From positions 24,981 through 88,980 of the forward strand of contig JAQVHQ010000008.1 in NCBI GenBank assembly GCA_028696165.1: DNA of 64,000 bases, in the 5' to 3' direction. Below the pieces are notes generated by a model that saw only the letters and a program-made list of their open reading frames with translations, had not been told where the DNA came from and made no database searches. Each line of letters opens with the position of its first letter. The stretch's first letter is position 1. Made by a program: the position numbers and the translations under genes. Positions 40,586 through 48,829 of this stretch are shown here, piece by piece. The DNA is from Lachnospiraceae bacterium (GTDB lineage Bacteria > Bacillota > Clostridia > Lachnospirales > Lachnospiraceae).

Positions 40586-42061
40586 ATGTCAGTTGAAACT
40601 GTATTTATGCGAAAAATGAATGAGTTAGTAGACCTGGGGAATAAAAATCAAAATATATTAACAGAACAGGATGTCTTAGCTGCCTTTCCAGGAGCATCTT
40701 TTTCAGAAGAGCAACTGGTGCAAATGTACGCTTACATTCAGGGCTTTCATATAAAAATAGTAAAAGACAGTGAACAAATGGAATCGAAAACTGTAGAATC
40801 CGTAGAAAAGAAGCCAGTTAAAGAGGAAAAGGCAGTTAGAACAAATAATGCAGCAAAATCAATAAAAAAAGAAAATGAAATGGATGCTGTCGATTCGCTG
40901 GAGTCTGATGAGGATGCCTATATAAATGATGATGCAGGTGATACCGCAGATGATGAAAATGAAGATTTAATCGACACGAAACTGCAAAGCGGCACAGATG
41001 ATTTTACTGTGGACGAGCGTCTTCTGGACAAAGATATATTTAGTGAAGGTTTATTAGGCGAAGAATTTCCTGCCAAGAATATATATGAAGCACATCTGGC
41101 AGATTCTGAGAAGAGCAGCGCTGATCTTTTGGATGAAGGTGGATTCCACGGAAAAGTATCAGATTCCGATGATGTCAAGATAATAGCAGATGAAGAATCT
41201 TATGATATGGATTCTGCAAGTCTTCTGGAACATGTGGGAACAGAGGATCCTGTGCGTCTGTATTTGAAAGAGATTGGTATGTTTCCACTGCTCAGTGCAG
41301 AGCGGGAAGTAGAGCTGGCTAAGAGAAAAGCGGAGGGAGATGCTTACGCAGTAGAGGAACTGATTAACAGTAATCTTCGACTGGTTGTCAGCATTGCCAA
41401 AAGATATACCGGCAGGGGATTAAGCTTTCTGGATTTGATTCAGGAGGGAAACCTGGGATTAATAAAGGGAATCGAGAAATATGATTACGAAAAAGGATTT
41501 AAAATCAGTACCTATGTAACATGGTGGATAAAACAGTCTATAACCAGAGCCCTTGCGGATAAGTCCCGTACGATTCGAGTGCCGGTACATATGGTTGAGA
41601 TTATCAATAAAGTAGTGAGAACACAAAAGAGACTGACCACAGAGTTAGGCCATGAGCCAAGCCATAGTGAGTTGGCAGATGAACTGCAGATTAGTGAAGA
41701 TAAGCTTATGGAGATATATCAGTATGCTGCGGACCCGGCATCTTTAGATACACCAATTGGTGATGAGGCAGATTCCAGTCTGGGGGATTTTGTGGCAGAT
41801 GAGGTCATGCCGTCACCAGAGGCATCTACAGAACAGACTATGCTGAAAGAAAATCTGAATATTCTTCTGGAAGTACTGACAGAACGAGAGCGGGATATTC
41901 TGATTCGAAGATATGGCCTTGAAAATGGTGAAGCTAAGACCTTGGAAGAAATCGGACAGGAATTCCAGCTGACCAGAGAAAGAATTCGTCAGATAGAGGC
42001 TAAGGCAATTAATAAATTAAAGTCTTCCAGAAAGCGAGCTTTAGTGAAAGACTTTTTATAA
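40586..42061 (+). CDS. rpoD: RNA polymerase sigma factor of the RpoD (sigma-70) group with long acidic insert
   Basis: The 491-residue protein directs RNA polymerase to promoters. Regions from sigma 1.2 to 4.2 are intact: [21 protein letters not shown] near 222, [21 protein letters not shown], the region 2.3-2.4 segment [29 protein letters not shown], and region 4.2 [20 protein letters not shown] region-1.1-like N-terminus (about 1-52) is followed by about 165 acidic, low-complexity residues (for example [20 protein letters not shown]). Primary sigma factors of related bacteria are usually shorter and lie beside dnaG, which is not here, so this may be a second RpoD-type factor. It converges on the ferredoxin-like gene. 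Confidence 0.88.
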   Translation: MSVETVFMRKMNELVDLGNKNQNILTEQDVLAAFPGASFSEEQLVQMYAYIQGFHIKIVKDSEQMESKTVESVEKKPVKEEKAVRTNNAAKSIKKENEMDAVDSLESDEDAYINDDAGDTADDENEDLIDTKLQSGTDDFTVDERLLDKDIFSEGLLGEEFPAKNIYEAHLADSEKSSADLLDEGGFHGKVSDSDDVKIIADEESYDMDSASLLEHVGTEDPVRLYLKEIGMFPLLSAEREVELAKRKAEGDAYAVEELINSNLRLVVSIAKRYTGRGLSFLDLIQEGNLGLIKGIEKYDYEKGFKISTYVTWWIKQSITRALADKSRTIRVPVHMVEIINKVVRTQKRLTTELGHEPSHSELADELQISEDKLMEIYQYAADPASLDTPIGDEADSSLGDFVADEVMPSPEASTEQTMLKENLNILLEVLTERERDILIRRYGLENGEAKTLEEIGQEFQLTRERIRQIEAKAINKLKSSRKRALVKDFL

Positions 42062-42093
42062 AATAATTTGTTTGATATTTATTCAAGGATAAG

Positions 42094-42138
42094 TACAGGC
42101 TATTACACTGGGCGTTTTCCCACTGTGATAGCCTGTTT
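42094..42138. terminator. Terminator between convergent genes
   Basis: CAGGCTAT-ACA-CTGGG pairs with CCCACTGTGATAGCCTG around 42095-42134, followed by TTTTGG on the plus strand. The hairpin overlaps the last codons of the minus-strand ferredoxin-like gene. Confidence 0.55.
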
Positions 42139-43020
42139 TGGACAGGCATTTACGCAGATACCACATCCGATACAGACGTTGGAATCAAAAACAATCGTAT
42201 CATCTTCTTTGGTAAAAGCTTTCATAGGACATCTGCGGACGCAGAGCCCACATTTTACACAGGCTTCTTTTTGGTAAGTGGCTATAGTGTGTGTGATGGG
42301 AAATGTTCCGATAGTATTACAAATCTTAGCTGCACGATATTCAAAGCAGCAATCTCCGCAACAATTACACATCCCATGTGACCCTTCCAAAGTATGAATC
42401 AGTCCTTCTTTGTCACAGTTAATGACAAGCTCTACTGCTTCAGAAACAGAAATTTTTCGAGCATGACCACGATCGGCAGGACTATTATAGTCATTGGAAA
42501 AACTGATACAGGTTTCACGAGAATGCTTACAGTTTTCAAAAATACTGCGACAGTCACAAGTTGTTACATATACAGGGTCTGTCTGCTGTTCCAGAAAATG
42601 AATAGCTTCCTCCAGTGGAGCTACGGAATCTAATCGCTCGCCTTTTTCCCAGCGTGGTTTATTCATCTGGATAAAGGAATCCAGGTACCAGGAACCAATC
42701 ATATCCCGATCGGCAGAAGGTATAGAGTGCCAGATTTTATTTTCGTATTGACAGAAAATCCCCAGGCGTCCGTAGAAACTGCCTGTATGGTAATGGGTTT
42801 CATCTGATCGTTCAAGAACGCCCCTCTTATAAGCAGAAGCGACTGTATTTTGCGCTTCTGCTAAATTGATATTCAGAGTAAGAGCCATCGAAGGGGCGTC
42901 AAAGAGTACCGAGGGGTCATAGGATTCCAGTATTTGCCGTTCTGTATCCGTAAGCATAAGATCAATATAGGAATATGCGCATTCCGGAATTTTAAAATGT
43001 TTTATGATTGAATTTGACAT
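42103..43020 (-). CDS. 4Fe-4S binding protein (ferredoxin-like with N-terminal helical domain)
   Basis: The 305-residue protein has a C-terminal pair of 4Fe-4S sites, CVKCGLCVRRCP near 249-260 and CIGCGICVNACP near 280-291, plus a middle Cys-rich segment (TTCDCRSIFENCKH near 153, MCNCCGDCCFEY near 216) that may bind another cluster. The N-terminal 130 residues are helical (MLTDTERQILESYDP). Similar proteins act as electron-transfer or corrinoid-reactivation partners in anaerobes, but I cannot assign a partner. The start at 43020 follows AAGGAG by 6 bp. It lies 33 bp after the quaternary-ammonium-binding lipoprotein gene on the same strand, so the two likely form an operon. Confidence 0.85.
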   Translation of the reverse strand: MSNSIIKHFKIPECAYSYIDLMLTDTERQILESYDPSVLFDAPSMALTLNINLAEAQNTVASAYKRGVLERSDETHYHTGSFYGRLGIFCQYENKIWHSIPSADRDMIGSWYLDSFIQMNKPRWEKGERLDSVAPLEEAIHFLEQQTDPVYVTTCDCRSIFENCKHSRETCISFSNDYNSPADRGHARKISVSEAVELVINCDKEGLIHTLEGSHGMCNCCGDCCFEYRAAKICNTIGTFPITHTIATYQKEACVKCGLCVRRCPMKAFTKEDDTIVFDSNVCIGCGICVNACPKQAITVGKRPV

Positions 43021-43053
43021 AACAGTCTCCTTATCCATGGTGTAAAACAGGAT

Positions 43054-43959
43054 TTATAAAGAATCTTTGATGGAATCGTAGTAATCAGCGGCAACATCTT
43101 CGAAATCTTCCCCATCAATATCAACAGCAGCGTTCATGGCGATGACATTTTCGTCAGTGAAGGTTGCTGTTACTTTATTCAGAATCTCCTGTGCATCCGG
43201 GTGAGATCCTAAAACTTCATCTCTGATGACTGGAGCCAGATAGTATGGTGGCCAGCACTGTTTATCATCTTCCAGGATAACGAAGTCGTTACCGGAAAGA
43301 CTTCCTTCGGTAGTGTAAGCGCTGATAACATCTACTTCTCCATTTTTGGCGGCTGTAAAGGTAAGATTATGATCCATAGTTACCTCATCTTTAAAGGTTA
43401 CATTTCCGTAGATTTCCATTAATCTGGGATAAGTGGCAGCAGCTTCAAAAAATTCTCCGTTTCCTGCAAGCGTCAGGTTGGAAGCGTTTGCCCACACATC
43501 AGATATTGTAGTCAGATTATACTGTTCGGCTGCAGATTTTGATACAACAAGACCTTCGGAATCATTCACATTGGAGTGATCAAGCCATGTAATCTGGAAT
43601 TGGTCTTCGTACTCTTTTTTTACTGTTTCATAACATTCTTCCGGATCATAGATAGGATCCATGCCTAAGTGAGACACCAGGCCGGTACCTGTGTATTCTG
43701 GATATACGTCAATTTCTTTATTTATCAGAGAATCATGGATAATCTGAGAACCTATCTGCAGTTTGCGTTCCACCGGGATACCAGCGTCTTCCAGAGCAAG
43801 TGCATATATTTCTCCTATGATAATTGATTCGGTAAAATCTTTTGATCCAACAACAATAGGTGTTTCGTCGCCAGAAGCGGAAGCTGCGTTTCCACATCCA
43901 GCTATGGTTCCTGCAATCATGGTAAGTGTTAAGAGACCTGCTAATACTTTCTTCTTCAT
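43054..43959 (-). CDS. Substrate-binding lipoprotein of a quaternary-ammonium ABC transporter (OpuBC/OsmX/EgtU-like)
   Basis: The 301-residue protein has a lipoprotein signal peptide (MKKKVLAGLLTLTMIAGTIAGC; Cys22 lipid site) and the QAC-binding fold: IVVGSKDFTESIIIGEIYA near 35-53, DVYPEYTGTGLVSHLG near 84-99, DHSNVNDSEGLVVS near 127, and YYLAPVIRDEVL near 235. Such proteins bind glycine betaine, choline, carnitine or ergothioneine with an aromatic cage. No ATPase or permease gene is adjacent, so it is an orphan here. It is divergent from hutI, and its leader has a terminator-like hairpin (44006-44042). AAGGAGG precedes the ATG. Confidence 0.9.
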   Translation of the reverse strand: MKKKVLAGLLTLTMIAGTIAGCGNAASASGDETPIVVGSKDFTESIIIGEIYALALEDAGIPVERKLQIGSQIIHDSLINKEIDVYPEYTGTGLVSHLGMDPIYDPEECYETVKKEYEDQFQITWLDHSNVNDSEGLVVSKSAAEQYNLTTISDVWANASNLTLAGNGEFFEAAATYPRLMEIYGNVTFKDEVTMDHNLTFTAAKNGEVDVISAYTTEGSLSGNDFVILEDDKQCWPPYYLAPVIRDEVLGSHPDAQEILNKVTATFTDENVIAMNAAVDIDGEDFEDVAADYYDSIKDSL

Positions 43960-44005
43960 AATAATTCCTCCTTGTAGTCCGGGTTAATAAGGTTGAAAGA
44001 AAATA

Positions 44006-44042
44006 AAAGCTGCAATATCCGGAATCCAGATATCACAGCTTT
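44006..44042 (-). terminator. Leader hairpin with T-tract, possible attenuator of the binding-protein operon
   Basis: AAAGCTG (44006-44012) pairs with CAGCTTT (44036-44042), with a second stem ATATC/GATAT inside. On the minus strand the stem is followed by TTTTATTTTC. It lies between the minus-strand promoter and the start codon at 43959. Confidence 0.55.
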
Positions 44043-44071
44043 GTGAGTTCAATTATTTTCTTGTTGATGAA

Positions 44072-44104
44072 GTTATACTATAGCAACTGTCAAAAAAACG
44101 TCAA
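44072..44104 (-). promoter_or_regulatory. GACA-repeat promoter of the binding-protein operon
   Basis: On the minus strand, TTGACG (44104-44099), seven T, GACA (44091-44088), then TATAGT (44082-44077) or TATAAC (44077-44072). TTGACG to TATAGT gives a 16-bp spacer. Confidence 0.6.
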
Positions 44105-44122
44105 AAGAAGAATAATATTTTT

Positions 44123-44154
44123 TTGACAGTTTTTCGACAAGTCGGGTTTAGAAT
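44123..44154 (+). promoter_or_regulatory. GACA-repeat promoter of the hutI operon
   Basis: TTGACA (44123-44128), seven bases, GACA (44136-44139), nine bases, TAGAAT (44149-44154). The spacing is identical to the site at 21047-21078. Confidence 0.6.
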
Positions 44155-44187
44155 GAAAACAATATCGGACAATCAGGAGGGAACTAT

Positions 44188-45435
44188 ATGAAGAAGGTTC
44201 TGATTAAAAATCTAGCACAGATTGCAACACCAACAGGAAAAAAGATGCAAAAAGGAAGTGCTATGGCGCAGATTACCTGCATTTCGGATGGGGCAGTCTA
44301 TATAGAAGATGGGATTATTCGGAAGGTAGGGCAAACAGCAGAGGTCTGTGCCGGCCTGGATGAAGCGTCCTGCCAGGTGATTGACGGAAGGGATAAATGT
44401 GCAGTACCTGGGTTCGTGGATTCACATACACATTTCATATTTGGCGGTTATCGTCCCAAAGAATTTATTCGAAGACTGGAAGGTGCCGGATATTTGGAAA
44501 TCATGCAGATGGGAGGAGGCATTCAGGCTACCGTGGACGCCACCAGAAGTTCTTCTTATGAAAATTTATATGAAAATGGAAAGAAACGTTTGAATCATAT
44601 GTTAGAACAGGGCATTACTACAGTAGAAGGAAAGAGCGGTTATGGTCTGGATTTTGAATGTGAGAGAAAACAATTACAGGTAATGAAAGAACTTAATGAG
44701 AAACAACCGGTGGATATTGTACCGACTTATCTGGGTGGTCATGCAGTGCCATTAGAATATAAGGAAGATGCAGACGGGTATATTGACTATATGATTGAAA
44801 AGGTACTGCCAAGGGTAAAGGCTGAGAATCTTGCGGAATTTTGTGATATCTTCTGTGAGGATAGTGTCTTTTCTATTGCTCAGTCAGAACGTTTGTTAAA
44901 TGCAGCAAAGAAGCTGGGATTCATAAGCAAAATTCATGCAGATGAAATCGTCACTTTAGGAGGAGCAGAACTTGCTGCCCGGCTGGGAGCCGCATCTGCA
45001 GATCATCTGCTGATGATTTCCAATCAGGGTATAAAAGATTTGTCCAATTCGGACACCGTAGCTACCTTACTTCCCTGTACGGCTTTTTGTCTGGATAAAC
45101 CATATGCACCGGCACGCAGACTTATTGATTCTGGATGTGCAGTAGCATTAGCAAGTGATTTCAATCCGGGAAGCTGCTTTGCAAATTCTATTCCGCTTAT
45201 GTTGGCACTGGCAGTTATCCATATGAAAATGTCCATAGAGGAAGCAATTTGTGCACTCACCCTTAATGGTGCCGCAGCGCTTAAACGAGCAGATATCCTG
45301 GGCAGTATCGAGGTGGGAAAACAGGCAGATATAAATATCATAGAGTATCCGGATTACCGTTTCCTTGTTTATCATACGGATGCTAATCTGGTAGAGAAAG
45401 TAATAAAAGGGGGCGAACTGGTATATGAAAAATAG
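44188..45435 (+). CDS. hutI: Imidazolonepropionase HutI
   Basis: HutI hydrolyses imidazolone-5-propionate to N-formimino-L-glutamate, third step of histidine degradation, with one Zn or Fe. The 415-residue protein matches in full: PGFVDSHTHFIFGGYRPKEF near 74-93 (His-x-His metal ligands), MQMGGGIQATV, EGKSGYGLDFE near 147, YLGGHAVPLEY near 180, KIHADEIVTLGGAELAA near 249, SADHLLMIS and ALASDFNPGSC near 325. Substitution of the usual arginine-rich EFE-R-GA-Y pattern is minor. It starts the plus-strand operon hutI-hutD-kinase, with overlaps of 11 and 4 bp. The nearest lyases are the atypical ones at 24965-35146. Confidence 0.96.
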   Translation: MKKVLIKNLAQIATPTGKKMQKGSAMAQITCISDGAVYIEDGIIRKVGQTAEVCAGLDEASCQVIDGRDKCAVPGFVDSHTHFIFGGYRPKEFIRRLEGAGYLEIMQMGGGIQATVDATRSSSYENLYENGKKRLNHMLEQGITTVEGKSGYGLDFECERKQLQVMKELNEKQPVDIVPTYLGGHAVPLEYKEDADGYIDYMIEKVLPRVKAENLAEFCDIFCEDSVFSIAQSERLLNAAKKLGFISKIHADEIVTLGGAELAARLGAASADHLLMISNQGIKDLSNSDTVATLLPCTAFCLDKPYAPARRLIDSGCAVALASDFNPGSCFANSIPLMLALAVIHMKMSIEEAICALTLNGAAALKRADILGSIEVGKQADINIIEYPDYRFLVYHTDANLVEKVIKGGELVYEK

Positions 45436-46096
45436 ATTCGAAGTAAGAAAAGAGTTTTCGACGAACCAATGGTCTGGTGGAAGTACAACTGAATTTTATT
45501 TATATCCGGAGAATGGCAGTTATCAAAAAAGAGATTTTCTTTTTCGTATCAGCAGTGCAGTAGTGGAGGAGAGTCCCAGTATGTTTACTTCACTGCCGGG
45601 AGTAACCAGAACTTTAATGCTGTTGGAAGGAAATATGAAACTGATACATGGGAAAAAGGAACCTTTGTCCCTGATGCCTGGCAAATGTGATGTGTTTTCC
45701 GGTGATGTGAAAACGGTTAGTGTGGGGCTGGCCACAGACTTTAATCTAATGGTCAAAGATGAGACTGATGGGACAGTGGAATCTATTTGCCTGTTACCAA
45801 AAGACAGGGAAACTTTTGCCATTTATCCAAAAAAAAACAAGGAGTGTTTTTTACTGCTCTATGTATATTCAGGGGAAGTTTGTGTTCAGGACGGACAGGA
45901 AATAAAAAAAGTGGAAATGGGCGAACTGGGAATTATCAATATAAAGGATGAAGATGTACAGGGATTTACAATTAAAAATACAGGCAGCAGCAGTGCAAAG
46001 CTGATTCGGACGATTGTGTATACAAGGACGGAAGATACAAAAAACATATTGTTAACAGAAGAAGTGTCAGAGAGTAGAAAAGAGGTGCAGGTATGA
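45425..46096 (+). CDS. hutD: HutD family protein
   Basis: HutD is a small cupin-like protein found in histidine-utilisation operons. It is thought to limit or tune hut expression by binding an intermediate, and is not an enzyme of the pathway. The 223-residue protein shows NQWSGGSTTEFYLYP near 14-28, FLFRISSAVVEESPSMFTSLPGVTR near 38-62 (key residues RIS-A and PG-R), LMLLEGNMKLIHG and VGLATDFNLMVK. Its start overlaps the hutI stop by 11 bp and its stop overlaps the next start by 4 bp (ATGA). Presence of hutD supports a true hut-type pathway in this organism. Confidence 0.9.
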   Translation: MKNRFEVRKEFSTNQWSGGSTTEFYLYPENGSYQKRDFLFRISSAVVEESPSMFTSLPGVTRTLMLLEGNMKLIHGKKEPLSLMPGKCDVFSGDVKTVSVGLATDFNLMVKDETDGTVESICLLPKDRETFAIYPKKNKECFLLLYVYSGEVCVQDGQEIKKVEMGELGIINIKDEDVQGFTIKNTGSSSAKLIRTIVYTRTEDTKNILLTEEVSESRKEVQV

Positions 46097-46689
46097 AGAA
46101 AAAATATGTCATCACTATTGCGAGACAATTTGGAAGTCTGGGAAGAACCATTGGAAAAAAGGTGGCCGAGAATCTTGGAATTGCGTATTATGACAGGGAA
46201 CTGCTTGAGGACGCAGTGGAAATTCTGGGAAAAGATATGAATAATCTGGATCAGTATGATGAAAAATTGTCCAATCCATTTTTCAAAGCTTTATATCCTA
46301 TGGGATTAAAAGAATCCATAACACAGACAAAGCTCTTTGAACTGCAAAAGGCAAAGATTTTAGAAATTTCCGAAAAGGAATCCTGTGTAATTGTTGGGAG
46401 ATGTGCAGATTACATTTTAAAAAATCATAAAAATGTATTGAAATTGTTTATATATGCTCCATATAAAGACCGTATCTACAATTGTACCCACGATTTAAAC
46501 CTGTATATTGAAGATGCGAAGAAAATGATTACATCTGTAGATAAAGCAAGACAAAATTATCATGAGTTCTATACAGGGGAATCTTATGATAGTATAGGAA
46601 CTCATGATCTTATGATTAACAGCAGCCTTCTCGGTGTGGAGAAGACAGCAGAGCTGATTGAAGCCGTGGTAAAATCAAAGTTCTGCTAA
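46093..46689 (+). CDS. Cytidylate kinase-like family protein
   Basis: The 198-residue protein has a P-loop-like start (ITIARQFGSLGRTIGKKVAE, residues 7-26), IAYYDRELLEDA near 30-41, CVIVGRCADYIL near 98 and a LID-like YKDRIYNCTHDL segment near 123. Cytidylate kinase-like proteins of this kind are common in Firmicutes, but their substrate is unknown; the P-loop lacks a normal GxxGxGKS. It is translationally coupled to hutD by a 4-bp overlap. Its 3' end meets the truncated minus-strand regulator tail to tail with a 15-bp overlap. Confidence 0.82.
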   Translation: MKKKYVITIARQFGSLGRTIGKKVAENLGIAYYDRELLEDAVEILGKDMNNLDQYDEKLSNPFFKALYPMGLKESITQTKLFELQKAKILEISEKESCVIVGRCADYILKNHKNVLKLFIYAPYKDRIYNCTHDLNLYIEDAKKMITSVDKARQNYHEFYTGESYDSIGTHDLMINSSLLGVEKTAELIEAVVKSKFC

Positions 46690-48570
46690 TTCCTTCCATT
46701 CGGGAAGCTGATGGTCAATATTCATTAAGCGTTTCGCATCTGACAGATAAAATTCAAGTGGCTCAGGCAGAAATTCCTTACATTCCTTCGGGTATTGAAT
46801 AAGGAGTTCTGCCTGAGTTTTGCGTAAAAGTCCTTTTTCTACAGGCGATCCCAGTTTGTTGCATGCAGCGTTGGCTTCATGGAGAAATTTATCAGACATA
46901 GAAAAATCCCCTCTTTCACATAGAAAAACAGCATATCGGCTTTTGGCGACAGAACGGCCCATGAGTGTATAGGAATTATCATACAGGCTGCAGGCGGTCG
47001 CATAGGAAGCAAAGGCTTTGTCATTCTTGCCAACAGCACGATAGGCAGAACCTAAGTTTGTATAATGAGTTGGATTTATAGCGAGGCTGTGTTCCTGACA
47101 AAGGTGGATAGCTTTGTGGTAGAAAGCAATTGCTTTATCAGGCTGTTGCTTTTTCCGCTGCAATTCACCCAGATAGTTATAAGCAGCCGAAATATTTAGT
47201 AGAGTGGTACTGTTTTGTAATGTATGATGCTCAAAGATGGAGATAGAAGTACGCAGATCTTCTTCACTTTCCTCATACTCATTGCACATGAGGTGATATA
47301 ATCCGTTCAAGCGGAGAAAAAGTGCACGTTCCATAAGGTAATTCTGCTCAGAAGCAAGAGCAAGTCCTAAATCAAGATATTGTTTCATCAGTTCAGGTTC
47401 ATAAAGCTGGATGCCATAATAAATCATTTGCCGATAGGCGCGCAGCAGGTAAGAGGAGTGTCTGCGTACATAGCCCAGATGGAAACAACGGCGGATACAG
47501 ATGAGCCCTTCGTTATATAGACCGGAAAGGATATAGTAGCGTCCTTTGGCTATGAGCAGACGTGCGGAGAGTTCTTCATATTCCTCATCCTGGGTAAAGT
47601 TATGGCGTTCTTTTTTCAACTGTTCCTCTATGTTAGAGAAAAAAGCAGATTGGTCGGCGGGCGCAGGAGATTGCTCAAATGTTACCTGGCTAGGATATAG
47701 CTCATATTGGGCAATAGACAACTCTTCCAGAAGATATATCTGATATTTGAGAACTTTTGTCTGCATCCCGGCCAATTCAAAATATTGGATTAGTCTGTTG
47801 TAAGTCGCATTATTTTTGGGAGGGAGTATTTCTTCCAGTGCACATGCAATACTCTTGTATAGAATACGACATTTAGATGGTGGAATCAGTCCTACAACAT
47901 ACTCACGCATTTTTCCGTGAGTAAATGTAAAAATGGTTTTACCATGGCGCTGTTTTTCTATAATCAGTGCCCGGGCAGTCAGTTCTTCTACACTTTCAAG
48001 AATATCAAGAGTGCTGCGTCCATTGACGTGTTCCAATAGATTCAGTGAAGCGTAGTTGTGCAGCAGGGAAATAATATCTAAAAGTTGTCTGGATTGCGTA
48101 GACAGACCTTGCAGACGCTGCGACAAAATATTTTGTGCCTGATCGGAGAAGGTATCTAGGGAGCCCTGTTCTTTATAGTTGTTGAGAAGTTCATTTAGAA
48201 AAAAGGCATTACCTGCTGTTGTCTCATAGATGGACGTTAAAATATCGGCTGGTATTTTGTTGATGTCTGTTTTGGATGAAATAATTTCCTGCATATCCTC
48301 AATAGAAAATCTGGTCAGATGAATTTGTTTTAATCCCACTCGTTTCGGTATATGAAGAATAAACTCAGACAGTGAATCTACGGAGCTGTTCAGTGCAGTG
48401 GACACAAGCATAAAGTTATGTCGAAGCTCTCTTAACAGAGAAGTGAAAATCTGTAAAGAAGCCCAATCTGCATAGTGTAAGTTATCAATCATCAAAAATA
48501 CCGGGGTCTGTTCTGTAATGCGGTATAAAATACGTAGAATACTGTTCTGAATAGCACGCAGGTTATAGAC
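46675..48570 (-). pseudogene. Truncated AAA/TPR transcriptional activator (BTAD/MalT-like), 5' part missing
   Basis: The 632 remaining codons start inside the AAA domain at VYNLRAIQNSILRI, just before the Walker B segment VFLMIDNLHYADW, and continue through an all-helical TPR-rich half (for example LNISAAYNYLGELQRKKQQ and THYTNLGSAYRAVGKNDKA). The P-loop and the DNA-binding domain expected upstream are absent: beyond 48570 the frame runs into the antisense of a hutU fragment. No start codon with a ribosome-binding site is seen. This looks like a regulator destroyed by a rearrangement; residual function as a TPR protein is possible but unlikely. Confidence 0.82.
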
Positions 48571-48813
48571 ATTGGCAAATCTATCAATGGCGGTTTTGGT
48601 ATGGTGCTGGATGGAAGTGAACGTGTGGATAATATACTGAAGATGGCTATGCCTTGGGACACTATGGTAGGTGTGGCAAGACGTTCCTGGGCCAGAAATG
48701 AAAACTCTATCAGTACCTGTGTGGAGTATAACAATACTTACAATGACAATAATCACATTACGATTCCATATTGCGTAGATGATACGATAATTGAAAATCT
48801 GCTGGAGAAATAA
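48571..48813 (+). pseudogene. C-terminal fragment of a second urocanate hydratase gene
   Basis: The frame from 48571 reads IGKSINGGFGMVLDGSERVD, then continues with KMAMPWDTMVGVARRSWARNE and ends with IIENLLEK before TAA at 48811. It aligns with the last 80 or so residues of the HutU-like protein at 29830-31842 (IGKSINSGFGMVLDGSERVD, MAMPWDTMVGVSRRAWARNE). Codons differ at many silent positions, so it is an old paralogue and not a recent duplicate. Homology stops abruptly at 48570/48571, where the truncated regulator begins on the other strand. The M20 amidohydrolase gene follows after 16 bp, which suggests an original hutU-M20-amidohydrolase operon. Confidence 0.85.
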
Positions 48814-48829
48814 GAAAAGAGAAGAGACT

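Noticed and set aside
48571..48756. N-terminal extension of the minus-strand TPR protein to 48756
   Set aside because: Those codons are the antisense of the hutU fragment; homology to the AAA/TPR protein begins only at 48570.
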